From positions 5,580,001-5,644,000 of the forward strand of contig NZ_CP151087.1 in the NCBI RefSeq assembly GCF_038396785.1: a stretch of 64,000 nucleotides of DNA. Direction: 5' to 3'. This stretch comes from Sphingobacterium thalpophilum (GTDB taxonomy: Bacteria > Bacteroidota > Bacteroidia > Sphingobacteriales > Sphingobacteriaceae). Every line of letters begins with the position of its first letter. Position 1 is the first letter of the stretch. The notes beneath the pieces are model-generated. The model worked only from the letters and a program-made list of their open reading frames with translations, searched no databases and was not told the origin of the DNA. Positions 8,921 through 16,759 of this stretch are shown in pieces. A program made the translations under genes and the position numbers.

Positions 8921-9997
8921 ATGATACAAGAGGTTATTAAAATATTGGTTGTTGGATGTGGAAATATGGGCGCATCTCATGCGAAGGCATATCACGATTT
9001 AGATGGCTTTCAAATTGTGGGTCTAGTAGCTCGCGGGGAGAGCAAAAGTAAACTGAATGAGCAATTGGGAGGTAACTATAAACTGTTTGAATCTTATGAG
9101 GATGCACTTCAGGAAACGAAACCGGATGCCGTTTGTATTGCGACCTATCCAGATACACATAAAGCGTATGCTATAAAAGCCTTTCAGGCTGGCGCTCATG
9201 TTTTTATTGAAAAGCCTTTAGCTGAAGACGTGATTTCGGCGCAGGAAGTCGTCGATGCAGCGCTGCAATACGATAAAAAATTGGTTGTTGGATATATTTT
9301 GAGGTATCATCCCTCCTGGATCAAATTTATTGAAATATCCCAAAAAATGGGAAAGCCACTTGTTATGCGGATGAACCTGAATCAACAGAGCCATGGGTAT
9401 ATGTGGGATGTGCATAAAAATCTAATGTCTAGTTTAAGTCCCATTGTTGACTGCGGAGTTCATTATATTGATGTCATGTGTCAAATGGTGGGGGCGAAGC
9501 CATTGTATGTATCTGCAATAGGTGCACGGTTAACCGATGAGATTCCTGCCTGGAACTACAACTATGGACAATTGCAACTGCATTTTGAAGATGGGTCCGT
9601 AGGATGGTATGAAGCCGGATGGGGACCAATGATTAGTCAGAACGCTTTTTTTGTAAAGGACGTTTTTGGACCTAAGGGCGCCGTTTCCATTGTCGCAAAC
9701 AAAGCAAGCGATGAAGGTAAATCGGATTCGGTAGCATCCCATACACAAACAGAAAGCCTTCGCGTACATTACGCCGATTTAGATTCGGCAAACGAATTTA
9801 CGAAGGTCGATGAGTGGGTCAACTTATCCGATGAGCCTGATCATCAAGAATTATGTAATCGGGAGCAGTTATTCTTTCTGCAGGCGATTGTAGATAATTT
9901 GGACCTTTCTGATTCGATGGAAGATGCAGTTAATAGTCTACGGATTGCTTTGGCATGTGACGAAGCTGTGAAAACTGGGCAGATGATAAAATTGTAG
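8921..9997 (+). CDS. Gfo/Idh/MocA family oxidoreductase
   Basis: A 358-residue NAD(P)-dependent dehydrogenase. The N-terminal Rossmann domain starts VVGCGNMGASHAKAYHDL, the central motif is FIEKPLAED with the usual EKP, and the C-terminal domain has VDCGVHYIDVM. This GGxHxxD-type block holds the family's catalytic histidine region. Members oxidise sugars, inositols or related polyols. The substrate is not identifiable. It may share a transcript with the PAP2 gene and ends at a hairpin terminator. Confidence 0.9.
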   Translation: MIQEVIKILVVGCGNMGASHAKAYHDLDGFQIVGLVARGESKSKLNEQLGGNYKLFESYEDALQETKPDAVCIATYPDTHKAYAIKAFQAGAHVFIEKPLAEDVISAQEVVDAALQYDKKLVVGYILRYHPSWIKFIEISQKMGKPLVMRMNLNQQSHGYMWDVHKNLMSSLSPIVDCGVHYIDVMCQMVGAKPLYVSAIGARLTDEIPAWNYNYGQLQLHFEDGSVGWYEAGWGPMISQNAFFVKDVFGPKGAVSIVANKASDEGKSDSVASHTQTESLRVHYADLDSANEFTKVDEWVNLSDEPDHQELCNREQLFFLQAIVDNLDLSDSMEDAVNSLRIALACDEAVKTGQMIKL

Positions 9998-10075
9998 TTT
10001 ATTTTGCTTAGCGATCACGTTTTTACATTTTATGGAAATATGAAGAGAAAAAAGTAAATAAATAAAAAAATAGAG

Positions 10076-10110
10076 CAAAAGATAGGCTTTTTGGTCTGTC
10101 TTTTGTTATT
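10076..10110 (+). terminator. Hairpin terminator after the oxidoreductase gene
   Basis: CAAAAGATAG (10076-10085) and CTGTCTTTTG (10096-10105) pair with one G-U, followed by a short T-rich tail. Confidence 0.5.
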
Positions 10111-10132
10111 TAGCTAGATATTTATCATTCTT

Positions 10133-11380
10133 ATGAATAATTTACTCAGCGTTGCACTATTATTTGGATTATCAATTTCGACAACTTATGCGCAAGATAA
10201 GCAATGGCAGATGGAGTTGGTGTTTAAAGGTGAAGTTTCACCTGAAAAATTTGAAAATGAAGTTCCGGAATTTGCAAAAGAGTTTTATGAGCCATTTTTG
10301 AAAGGAAAAATGGCTTATCGGAATGTGGAAATTTTAACAGATGCCGATTATTCTTCCACTGTCGTGAATCAAAAAGCACATGCTATTTTAAATCGAAAAT
10401 TAGCAAAAACATATTCGTATTCGGTCGGCGATGATATTGTTACTGCCGAAGCATACAATCCAGCCTATAAGATTGTCAGTGCGAAGTTAGGGGAGTCGGA
10501 AGGTCCCTATGTGCAGCTGCAAGATATGGGCGAGATCGAATCGATAGCGGGAATTACCTGTAAGAAAGCAAAGTTATTGATAAAAAACAATGCCGATTCT
10601 GCAGTAGCAACGGTATGGTATTCGGAAGCGGTGCCTACTTATTATTTGACGGCATTTTCATTTATCAATGATTTGCCTGGAGGTGTTCTCAAATTGTCTT
10701 TGGGTGAGAACAATGATCTTGGTTTTGAAACAACGAAAGTCACCAATGTATCTTCTGCGGCAGATTTCGAGCTTCCCAAAAATGCAAAGGTGATTGATAT
10801 CTCGGGGGGAGGTAATACGAGTGAGGGGGAAGATGTGAGTTTATTTGAAGATACTTTCCCATTGGATAAGTCACTTAAATGGACCATGGTCAAGGATAAA
10901 GATACCAATGATGAATATTATGGTATAAAAAACATGGCGGGAGAAGATGTACTGCCTTGCTCTCTTTTCTCTTTAGCGTATTTTAATGAGCAGACTGCTA
11001 TTGTTTCAGATAAGGATAATTATTTTTGGTTGTTGGATAAGAAGGGGGGGAAGGTAAATAAGGAAGGGTTTGACTGGCTTACGCCAGCAAATCAAAAACT
11101 TGCTATTTTTCAGAAGGATGGTAATTTTGGATTGGTTACACAGGAAGGGAAAGTTCTGCTTGACAAGAAGGAAAATATCAGTAAATTTTTAGACAATTAT
11201 TTGATGTTCTCTGAAAATGGTAAAGTTGGATTGTTGGATGAAAATGGAAAGATTTTATTAAAGGCGACCTTATTATTTCTAGATGCTGATAATGCTGGAA
11301 ATGTGCTGGTCCGGGAGAAGGAAGGTGAAGAAACGAAGACGCTAGACCTGGACACTTTTTTAAAAACCTATGTGAAGTGA
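10133..11380 (+). CDS. Secreted protein with C-terminal WG-like repeats
   Basis: A 415-residue protein with a signal peptide (MNNLLSVALLFGLSISTTYAQ). Residues 22-220 resemble the DUF4412/GLPGLI-type beta domain, with a CKKAKL and VWYSEAVP pattern of envelope proteins of Bacteroidota. The C-terminal part (about 260-410) has four to five WG-type repeats such as GNFGLVTQEGKVLL and GKVGLLDENGKILL. A periplasmic or surface binding role is likely, but no ligand is known. It stands alone between two terminators. Confidence 0.75.
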   Translation: MNNLLSVALLFGLSISTTYAQDKQWQMELVFKGEVSPEKFENEVPEFAKEFYEPFLKGKMAYRNVEILTDADYSSTVVNQKAHAILNRKLAKTYSYSVGDDIVTAEAYNPAYKIVSAKLGESEGPYVQLQDMGEIESIAGITCKKAKLLIKNNADSAVATVWYSEAVPTYYLTAFSFINDLPGGVLKLSLGENNDLGFETTKVTNVSSAADFELPKNAKVIDISGGGNTSEGEDVSLFEDTFPLDKSLKWTMVKDKDTNDEYYGIKNMAGEDVLPCSLFSLAYFNEQTAIVSDKDNYFWLLDKKGGKVNKEGFDWLTPANQKLAIFQKDGNFGLVTQEGKVLLDKKENISKFLDNYLMFSENGKVGLLDENGKILLKATLLFLDADNAGNVLVREKEGEETKTLDLDTFLKTYVK

Positions 11381-11411
11381 TTTAAATGACATGCATTAAT
11401 ATAGATTGATA

Positions 11412-11446
11412 AAAAAAGGCTTTCGATACTGTCGAAAGCCTTTTTT
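11412..11446. terminator. Bidirectional terminator between WG gene and queE
   Basis: GGCTTTCGA (11418-11426) pairs with TCGAAAGCC (11432-11440). A and T runs on either side extend the arms to 15 bp, suitable for both convergent genes. Confidence 0.85.
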
Positions 11447-11473
11447 GTGTCTATTTAATCGTGCATTTCACTA

Positions 11474-12097
11474 TTAAGGAATGTTTAAAAACTTATGTGT
11501 TTGTAGTGAAATATCCCATTTAGGGTTTTCTTTTACGTAATCAATAATAGAAGGCGTCATTTCTTTAGATTTCGACCATTCAGGTTGAAGGTATAATCTG
11601 CAGTTTGGCCCTACAAGTTGTGCATATTCTTCTCCCCAAGCGAAATCGCTTTTATTGAAAACGATAACTTTAAGTTCACCAGCAGCTTCTAACACATCTT
11701 TGCGTGGTGCTTTGAATTTTTTTGGAGATAAACATATCCAGTCCCATTCGCCACTCAAAGGATATGCACCTGAGGTTTCAATAAACGTTTTAATGCCCGC
11801 CTCATGAAGTCCTTTTGTTAGGTAATCCAAATTATAAATAAGTGGTTCGCCACCCGTAATGACAACTGTTTTTGCCGGATATTTCTTTGCATTTTCGATA
11901 ATCGAATCTGCGGTTGTAAGGGGGTGGATAGATGCATCCCAACTTTCCTTCACATCGCACCAGTGGCAACCTACATCGCAACCACCCAATCGTATGAAAT
12001 AAGCAGCAGTCCCGGTGTGGTAGCCTTCTCCCTGAATGGTGTAAAATTCTTCCATTAAGGGTAATAGTGTTCCGTCTTCTGGTACTTGATTTGACAT
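11474..12097 (-). CDS. queE: 7-carboxy-7-deazaguanine synthase
   Basis: QueE is a radical-SAM enzyme that contracts carboxytetrahydropterin to carboxydeazaguanine, an early step to queuosine. The 4Fe-4S motif CDVGCHWC (C-x3-C-x2-C) follows FYTIQGEGYHTGTAAYFIRLGG, and VVITGGEPL is the glycine-rich SAM site. I choose ATG 12097 (MSNQVPEDG, 207 residues) over a TTG at 12127. A good promoter lies just upstream and overlaps the longer frame. Confidence 0.95.
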   Translation of the reverse strand: MSNQVPEDGTLLPLMEEFYTIQGEGYHTGTAAYFIRLGGCDVGCHWCDVKESWDASIHPLTTADSIIENAKKYPAKTVVITGGEPLIYNLDYLTKGLHEAGIKTFIETSGAYPLSGEWDWICLSPKKFKAPRKDVLEAAGELKVIVFNKSDFAWGEEYAQLVGPNCRLYLQPEWSKSKEMTPSIIDYVKENPKWDISLQTHKFLNIP

Positions 12098-12115
12098 AGT
12101 TAAAATTTCAGTCTG

Positions 12116-12146
12116 CAAAGGTAGCAAATATTAATGAGATGCTCAA
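12116..12146 (-). promoter_or_regulatory. queE promoter (TTG-N20-TACCTTTG)
   Basis: On the minus strand TTG (12146-12144), a 20-base spacer and TACCTTTG (12123-12116) match the Bacteroidota sigma-A consensus. The start of transcription would fall about 12 bases before the queE ATG, which supports the shorter start. Confidence 0.7.
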
Positions 12147-12323
12147 TTTGTGTTGCGGCTTTTAAGTAGCTGTCCTGTCATTTTTTAGCGATCATAATTA
12201 CTGGTGCAGGCTGCTATACACCCATATTTTAGATTGTTTTTGAGAAAAAGCACATAGGTAATAGCTCTTTCCTTATCAAGTTGATGTTTCATTCTCTATT
12301 AACATCGTAAAAACACTCTTTTT

Positions 12324-12410
12324 ACAGGGGGTTAACAAGGGGGTAATAGGGATTTACCCCTGTTAACCCCCTGTTATACCCCTGTTAACCCCCTGTAATT
12401 ACCCTGTTAA
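12324..12410. repeat. GTTAAC-centred repeat cluster, one inverted and two direct copies
   Basis: ACAGGGGGTTAACA (12324-12337) is the reverse complement of two later copies, TGTTAACCCCCTGT at 12361-12374 and 12383-12396, which are spaced exactly 22 bases apart. A degenerate third unit, CCCTGTTAA, is at 12402-12410. The first copy can pair with either later copy, so two mutually exclusive stems are possible. Each unit is also centred on the palindrome GTTAAC, so a protein-binding array is an alternative. Confidence 0.8.
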
Positions 12411-12699
12411 TATATAACCTGATTTTCATTCATTGTTGGGATGTACATGGGGCAATAGCGAGGGGCTGTTGATCAATAAGATCAGATTAATAATTCGCTT
12501 TAAACAGCAATGATGAGGATGTAAAGCGTGTAAAGCTGATGAATTTAGCGTATTTAAACTATGGACAAGACGGGTGTAGGTTCGGCTTTCTATTTTTGTC
12601 GGGTCATAAATTATAAAAGCTGAAAACAACTTTGTTAAATTGTGACGATAGAATGCGTTGAATAGCGCAAAAAACCTGTTATTTTATCAGAATTTTTAC

Positions 12700-12707
12700 T
12701 AAATTTG
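12700..12707 (+). promoter_or_regulatory. Putative thrS promoter -7 box (TAAATTTG)
   Basis: TAAATTTG fits TAnnTTTG. The spacing would give a leader of about 95 bases before thrS. No clear -33 TTG is seen. Confidence 0.4.
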
Positions 12708-12806
12708 TGTCACAATTTATTTATTGAAAACATAAGTGTAATAACATAATTGTACATGTTGTTTTATGTTTTCTATTTTTTAACAATTTAAAGATCATAG
12801 TTGTAA

Positions 12807-14732
12807 ATGATTAAAATTACACTACCGGATGGTTCCGTAAGAGATTATCAACAAGGGATCACTGCTGCAGAGATTGCGTTATCAATCTCAGAAGGGCTTG
12901 CAAGAAACGTCCTTGCTGCCGAAGTAAATGGTGAAGTGTGGGATTCTGCCCGTGCTATTGAAAATGACGCTACTGTCAAGTTATTGACCTGGAATGATAC
13001 CAAAGGTAAATCCACTTTTTGGCATTCTTCAGCACACTTGTTGGCTGAGGCTTTGGAGGCATTGTATCCTGGGATTAAATTTGGTATTGGTCCCGCGATT
13101 GAAACCGGATTTTACTACGATGTTGATTTTGGTGATCGTGAATTCTCGTCTGATGACTTTAAAGCGATCGAAGACAAGATGTTGGAGCTGGCTAAACGGA
13201 AAGAAACATTTGAACGTAAAGCTGTTTCGAAATCGGATGCATTGGCTTACTTTACTGAAAAAGGAGATGAGTATAAGCTAGATTTAATCAAAGACTTGGA
13301 AGATGGAAAGATTACTTTCTATACACAGGGGGAATTTACAGATTTATGTCGCGGCCCTCATATTCCGAATACTGGGTTTATCAAAGCGATTAAATTGACT
13401 AATGTTGCCGGTGCTTACTGGAGAGGTGATGAGTCTCGCAAACAGTTGACACGTATTTATGGTGTTACGTTCCCTAAGGCATCGGAGCTTACAGAATATT
13501 TGAAATTTATAGAAGAGGCGAAAAAACGCGATCACCGTAAACTGGGGAAAGAGTTGGAACTTTTTGCTTTTTCTGAAAAGGTTGGTGCAGGTTTGCCTCT
13601 TTGGTTGCCTAAAGGAGCTGCATTACGTCAAAAGCTGATAGACTTCTTACAGAAAGCACAGTTAAACTCAGGGTATGAGCCTGTTGTTACTCCGCATATC
13701 GGACATAAGCAATTATATGTGACTTCTGGGCACTATGAGAAATATGGCGCGGATTCATTTCAACCAATAAAAACTCCTATCGAAGGAGAAGAGTTTTTGT
13801 TAAAACCAATGAACTGTCCGCATCACTGTGAAATTTATAAAGTAAAACCGCGCTCGTATAAGGACTTACCGGTTCGATTTGCTGAGTTTGGTACTGTATA
13901 TCGTTACGAACAGTCTGGTGAGCTTCACGGTTTAACAAGGGTGCGTGGGTTTACTCAGGATGATGCCCATTTATTTTGTCGTCCAGATCAGGTTAAAGAT
14001 GAATTCAAAAAGGTAATCGATTTAGTACTTTATGTTTTTGGAGCCTTAGGCTTTAATGATTATACAGCACAAGTGTCGTTACGTGATCCTGAGAATCGTA
14101 CGAAGTATATTGGTACTGACGAAAACTGGGCTTTGGCTGAATCTGCAATTATTGAAGCGGCGGAGGAAAAAGGCTTGCCGACAGTCGTAGAGTATGGTGA
14201 AGCGGCTTTCTATGGTCCAAAATTGGATTTTATGGTGAAGGATGCTTTAGGTCGTAAATGGCAGTTAGGTACTATACAGGTGGATTACAATTTGCCTGAG
14301 CGCTTTGAGTTGGAATATACAGGAAGTGATAACATGAAACATCGCCCTGTGATGATTCACCGGGCACCTTTTGGATCTTTGGAGCGTTTTGTAGCTGTAC
14401 TGATCGAACATTGTGCTGGACAATTCCCATTATGGCTTGCACCTGAGCAATTTATAGTCTTGCCAGTGTCAGAAAAATATGAAGAATATGCTCAAAATGT
14501 TTTGAATTCGCTAAATAATTCCGATATTCGCGGACTGATAGACTTACGTGACGAGAAAGTGGGCAGAAAAATCAGAGACGCCGAAGTGAAAAAGCTTCCT
14601 TATATGTTGATTGTAGGGGAAAAAGAGGTGGAAAATGGCACAGTTTCTGTACGTAAACATGGCTCAGTGGAATTAGGAACTATGACTGCTGAGGCATTTA
14701 GAGATATATTAATTAAGGAAATAACCGTTTAA
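12807..14732 (+). CDS. thrS: Threonyl-tRNA synthetase
   Basis: A class II synthetase that charges tRNA-Thr. The 641-residue protein has the full set of domains: N-terminal TGS (MIKITLPDGSVRDY), the editing/SAD domain with HSSAHLLAEA, the catalytic core and the C-terminal anticodon domain (from about 540). Catalytic motifs seen include MNCPHHCEIY (zinc ligands), RFAEFGTVYRYEQSGELHGLTRVRGFTQDDAH (motif 2 region) and HRAPFGSLERF (motif 3). It heads the thrS-infC-rpmI-rplT cluster, with infC 11 bases after its stop. Confidence 0.98.
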   Translation: MIKITLPDGSVRDYQQGITAAEIALSISEGLARNVLAAEVNGEVWDSARAIENDATVKLLTWNDTKGKSTFWHSSAHLLAEALEALYPGIKFGIGPAIETGFYYDVDFGDREFSSDDFKAIEDKMLELAKRKETFERKAVSKSDALAYFTEKGDEYKLDLIKDLEDGKITFYTQGEFTDLCRGPHIPNTGFIKAIKLTNVAGAYWRGDESRKQLTRIYGVTFPKASELTEYLKFIEEAKKRDHRKLGKELELFAFSEKVGAGLPLWLPKGAALRQKLIDFLQKAQLNSGYEPVVTPHIGHKQLYVTSGHYEKYGADSFQPIKTPIEGEEFLLKPMNCPHHCEIYKVKPRSYKDLPVRFAEFGTVYRYEQSGELHGLTRVRGFTQDDAHLFCRPDQVKDEFKKVIDLVLYVFGALGFNDYTAQVSLRDPENRTKYIGTDENWALAESAIIEAAEEKGLPTVVEYGEAAFYGPKLDFMVKDALGRKWQLGTIQVDYNLPERFELEYTGSDNMKHRPVMIHRAPFGSLERFVAVLIEHCAGQFPLWLAPEQFIVLPVSEKYEEYAQNVLNSLNNSDIRGLIDLRDEKVGRKIRDAEVKKLPYMLIVGEKEVENGTVSVRKHGSVELGTMTAEAFRDILIKEITV

Positions 14733-14743
14733 TTTTTAAACAT

Positions 14744-15304
14744 TTGGCATTAAAAAGACCCGGTGGTCCAAGACCACCAATGAGAAAGAAAGAACCAGAT
14801 CACCGCATTAATGAGTTAATCAAAGTACCTGAGGTACGTTTGGTAGGAGATAATGTGGAACAAGGAGTTTTCCCTACGCGCAAAGCGTTAGAGTTGGCTG
14901 ATGAGTTGGAACTTGATTTAGTGGAGATTTCGCCAAATGCTGTACCGCCGGTTTGTAAGATTATCGACTACAGTAAGTTTGTTTACGAACAGAAGAAGAA
15001 ACAAAAGGAAATCAAAGCTAATGCAAAACAGACTGTTATTAAAGAAATCCGTTTCGGACCTAACTCTGGTGAGCATGATTTTGAGTTCAAATTGAAGCAT
15101 GCGATTAAGTTTCTTGAAAGTGGAGAGAAAGTTCGTGCTTATGTACACTTCAAAGGTCGTGCTATTGTACACAAGGATCAAGGTGAAATCTTGTTGTTAC
15201 GCTTTGCTCAGGCTTTAGAGGATTACGGTAAAGTAGAGCTTTTACCGAAATTAGAAGGTAAGCGCATGTTTTTAACAGTAGCTCCAAAGGCTCCTAAAAA
15301 ATAA
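14744..15304 (+). CDS. infC: Translation initiation factor IF-3
   Basis: IF-3 binds the 30S subunit and checks start codon and initiator tRNA. The 186-residue protein shows RINELIKVPEVRLVGDNVEQG, the lysine-rich linker (KKKQKEIK) and the C-domain IKEIRFGPNSGEHDFEFKLKHAIKFLESGEKV. The best start is TTG at 14744 (MALKRPGGP), 11 bases after thrS. The first in-frame ATG is 12 codons later and would lose the family's usual N-terminus. A non-ATG start fits the known habit of infC, whose own product disfavours such codons. Confidence 0.96.
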   Translation: MALKRPGGPRPPMRKKEPDHRINELIKVPEVRLVGDNVEQGVFPTRKALELADELELDLVEISPNAVPPVCKIIDYSKFVYEQKKKQKEIKANAKQTVIKEIRFGPNSGEHDFEFKLKHAIKFLESGEKVRAYVHFKGRAIVHKDQGEILLLRFAQALEDYGKVELLPKLEGKRMFLTVAPKAPKK

Positions 15305-15343
15305 TAAGAATTCTAACAGATTGATATAAAATTTATAAGTATT

Positions 15344-15544
15344 ATGCCAAAAGTTAAAACCAATTCCAGCGCAAAGAAACGTTTCAAATTGACTGGAACA
15401 GGTAAAATTGCAAGAAAAAACGCTTTCAAAAGCCACATCTTGACAAAAAAGAGCACAAAACGTAAACGTAACTTAACACAAACAAGTTATGTATCTGATG
15501 GCGATATGGGCAACGTAAAACGTATGCTTGCTATCGGTAAATAA
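15344..15544 (+). CDS. rpmI: Ribosomal protein L35
   Basis: A 66-residue, very basic large-subunit protein. MPKVKTNSSAKKRFKLTGTG and the central KRKRNL are diagnostic of L35. It lies between infC and rplT, the conserved order. Confidence 0.98.
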   Translation: MPKVKTNSSAKKRFKLTGTGKIARKNAFKSHILTKKSTKRKRNLTQTSYVSDGDMGNVKRMLAIGK

Positions 15545-15642
15545 GTTTTATTCGATTTTATTAATAATAATTTTTTAACCGGGTATAAGGTTGTAAGTTC
15601 ATTGAAATACATGACACCTTCTACCAAACTAATTTTAAAAAT

Positions 15643-15987
15643 ATGCCACGTTCGGTTAACGCAGTAGCTTCTAGAAGAAGACGCAAAAAAATCCTAGGCC
15701 TTGCAAAAGGTTACTTTGGATCACGTAGCAAAGTTTATACTATTGCTAAAAATACAGTAGAAAAAGGTTTACAATATGCTTACCGCGATCGTAAAACCAA
15801 AAAACGCGAGTTTAGAGCTTTATGGATTCAACGTATCAACGCTGGAGCTCGTCAACACGGAATTTCTTATTCCCAATTGATCGGTAAATTAAACGCTAAA
15901 AACATTGGTTTGAACCGTAAGGTTTTAGCTGACTTAGCTTTAAATAACCCAGAAGCTTTCAAAGCAGTTGTAGACGCAGTAAAATAG
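15643..15987 (+). CDS. rplT: Ribosomal protein L20
   Basis: A 114-residue large-subunit assembly protein. It starts MPRSVNAVASRRRRKKILGLAKGYFG and includes YRDRKTKKREFRALWIQRINA, both diagnostic. The 98-base gap after rpmI is longer than the other spacings in the cluster and could hold a regulatory structure, though I could not draw a convincing one. A strong terminator follows. Confidence 0.98.
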   Translation: MPRSVNAVASRRRRKKILGLAKGYFGSRSKVYTIAKNTVEKGLQYAYRDRKTKKREFRALWIQRINAGARQHGISYSQLIGKLNAKNIGLNRKVLADLALNNPEAFKAVVDAVK

Positions 15988-16024
15988 AGTTTTTAATCCG
16001 CTGTCAATTTGTTAGAGATATTAA

Positions 16025-16049
16025 AGGAGCCTTTTAGGCTCCTTTTTTT
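16025..16049 (+). terminator. Intrinsic terminator of the thrS-rplT cluster
   Basis: AGGAGCC (16025-16031) and GGCTCCT (16037-16043) form a tight hairpin followed by seven T residues. Confidence 0.9.
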
Positions 16050-16239
16050 GTTATGACGGTTACTGTATATTTTTTTGGACGTTATGTGCCAGGTAAACCC
16101 AATTCAATGCTATGTTTCATTTTAGTTCTTACTCCCCAATTATACTCTTGATGCAATCGACGCTGTATATTATAACTTATATCTCTTTTAGATTTGAAAT
16201 TAGGTTTGATTTTTGTTGATCTGTAGAAAACATAACATT

Positions 16240-16689
16240 ATGAAACTAAGAACAATTACAGTTGGATTTTCACTTCTTTTGATCGGAAGTTTGGTGATGG
16301 CGGCCAAAGAGCCAGTTTCTAAGGCTCTAACGAACGATGTGGTTAATCAGCAGGGAAAAGTTATCTCAATTGAAGGGGTGAACAATAATCGTACGATAGA
16401 GGCCAAAGGGGGGGAGATTGTACAAATAGAAGGTGCTGACAATAAAGTTGTGATCCGTGGCAATGTGAGTAAATTGATTATTGAGGGGAAGGGGAATACT
16501 GTAACAGGGAATGACATCACAACGGTGACGATAGAGGGGGCAGACAATATGGTTAATATTGGTTCAGTAGAGACTGTTCAAATTGAGGGAGTCAAAAACC
16601 ATGTCCATTATAAGTCTACGAAGAACAAATCTGGTCAGGTAAAAGTGTCTACTGAAGGCGCGGATAATATGGTGATGAAAATGAAATAA
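16240..16689 (+). CDS. DUF3060-like secreted beta-repeat protein
   Basis: A 149-residue exported protein: ATG at 16240, signal MKLRTITVGFSLLLIGSLVMA. The rest is six short repeats built on IEGxxN, for example VQIEGADNKVVIRG, VTIEGADNMVNIG and VQIEGVKNHVHY, spaced about 19-20 residues. This is the DUF3060 pattern and predicts a small right-handed beta-helix or solenoid. The role is unknown. A longer frame from TTG 16213 lacks a signal-like start, so I prefer the ATG. It stands alone and converges on the DUF3857 gene. Confidence 0.8.
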   Translation: MKLRTITVGFSLLLIGSLVMAAKEPVSKALTNDVVNQQGKVISIEGVNNNRTIEAKGGEIVQIEGADNKVVIRGNVSKLIIEGKGNTVTGNDITTVTIEGADNMVNIGSVETVQIEGVKNHVHYKSTKNKSGQVKVSTEGADNMVMKMK

Positions 16690-16705
16690 TGTAAATCAGA
16701 TTTCC

Positions 16706-16749
16706 ATAAAAAAGGGTTGTGTATATTATTTACAGAACCCTTTTTTATG
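16706..16749. terminator. Bidirectional terminator, AAAAAAGGGTT / AACCCTTTTTT
   Basis: Arms 16706-16717 and 16736-16748 pair around an 18-base loop between the convergent DUF3060 and DUF3857 genes. Confidence 0.75.
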
Positions 16750-16759
16750 AAAATGGTAG

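Larger units (their letters stand above)
12147..12806. other. Long divergent queE-thrS intergenic region
   Basis: About 660 bases without a supported gene separate the divergent queE and thrS. They hold a cluster of GTTAAC-centred repeats (12324-12410) and a probable thrS -7 box at 12700. A 67-codon minus-strand frame (12426-12629) has no features of a real protein. Confidence 0.55.

Noticed and set aside
12324..12410. CRISPR-like array
   Set aside because: Only two or three units with no variable spacers of constant length. No cas genes in the window.
12426..12629. 67-codon minus-strand ORF upstream of thrS
   Set aside because: His/Leu-rich low-complexity translation with no family features. 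It covers the thrS upstream region.
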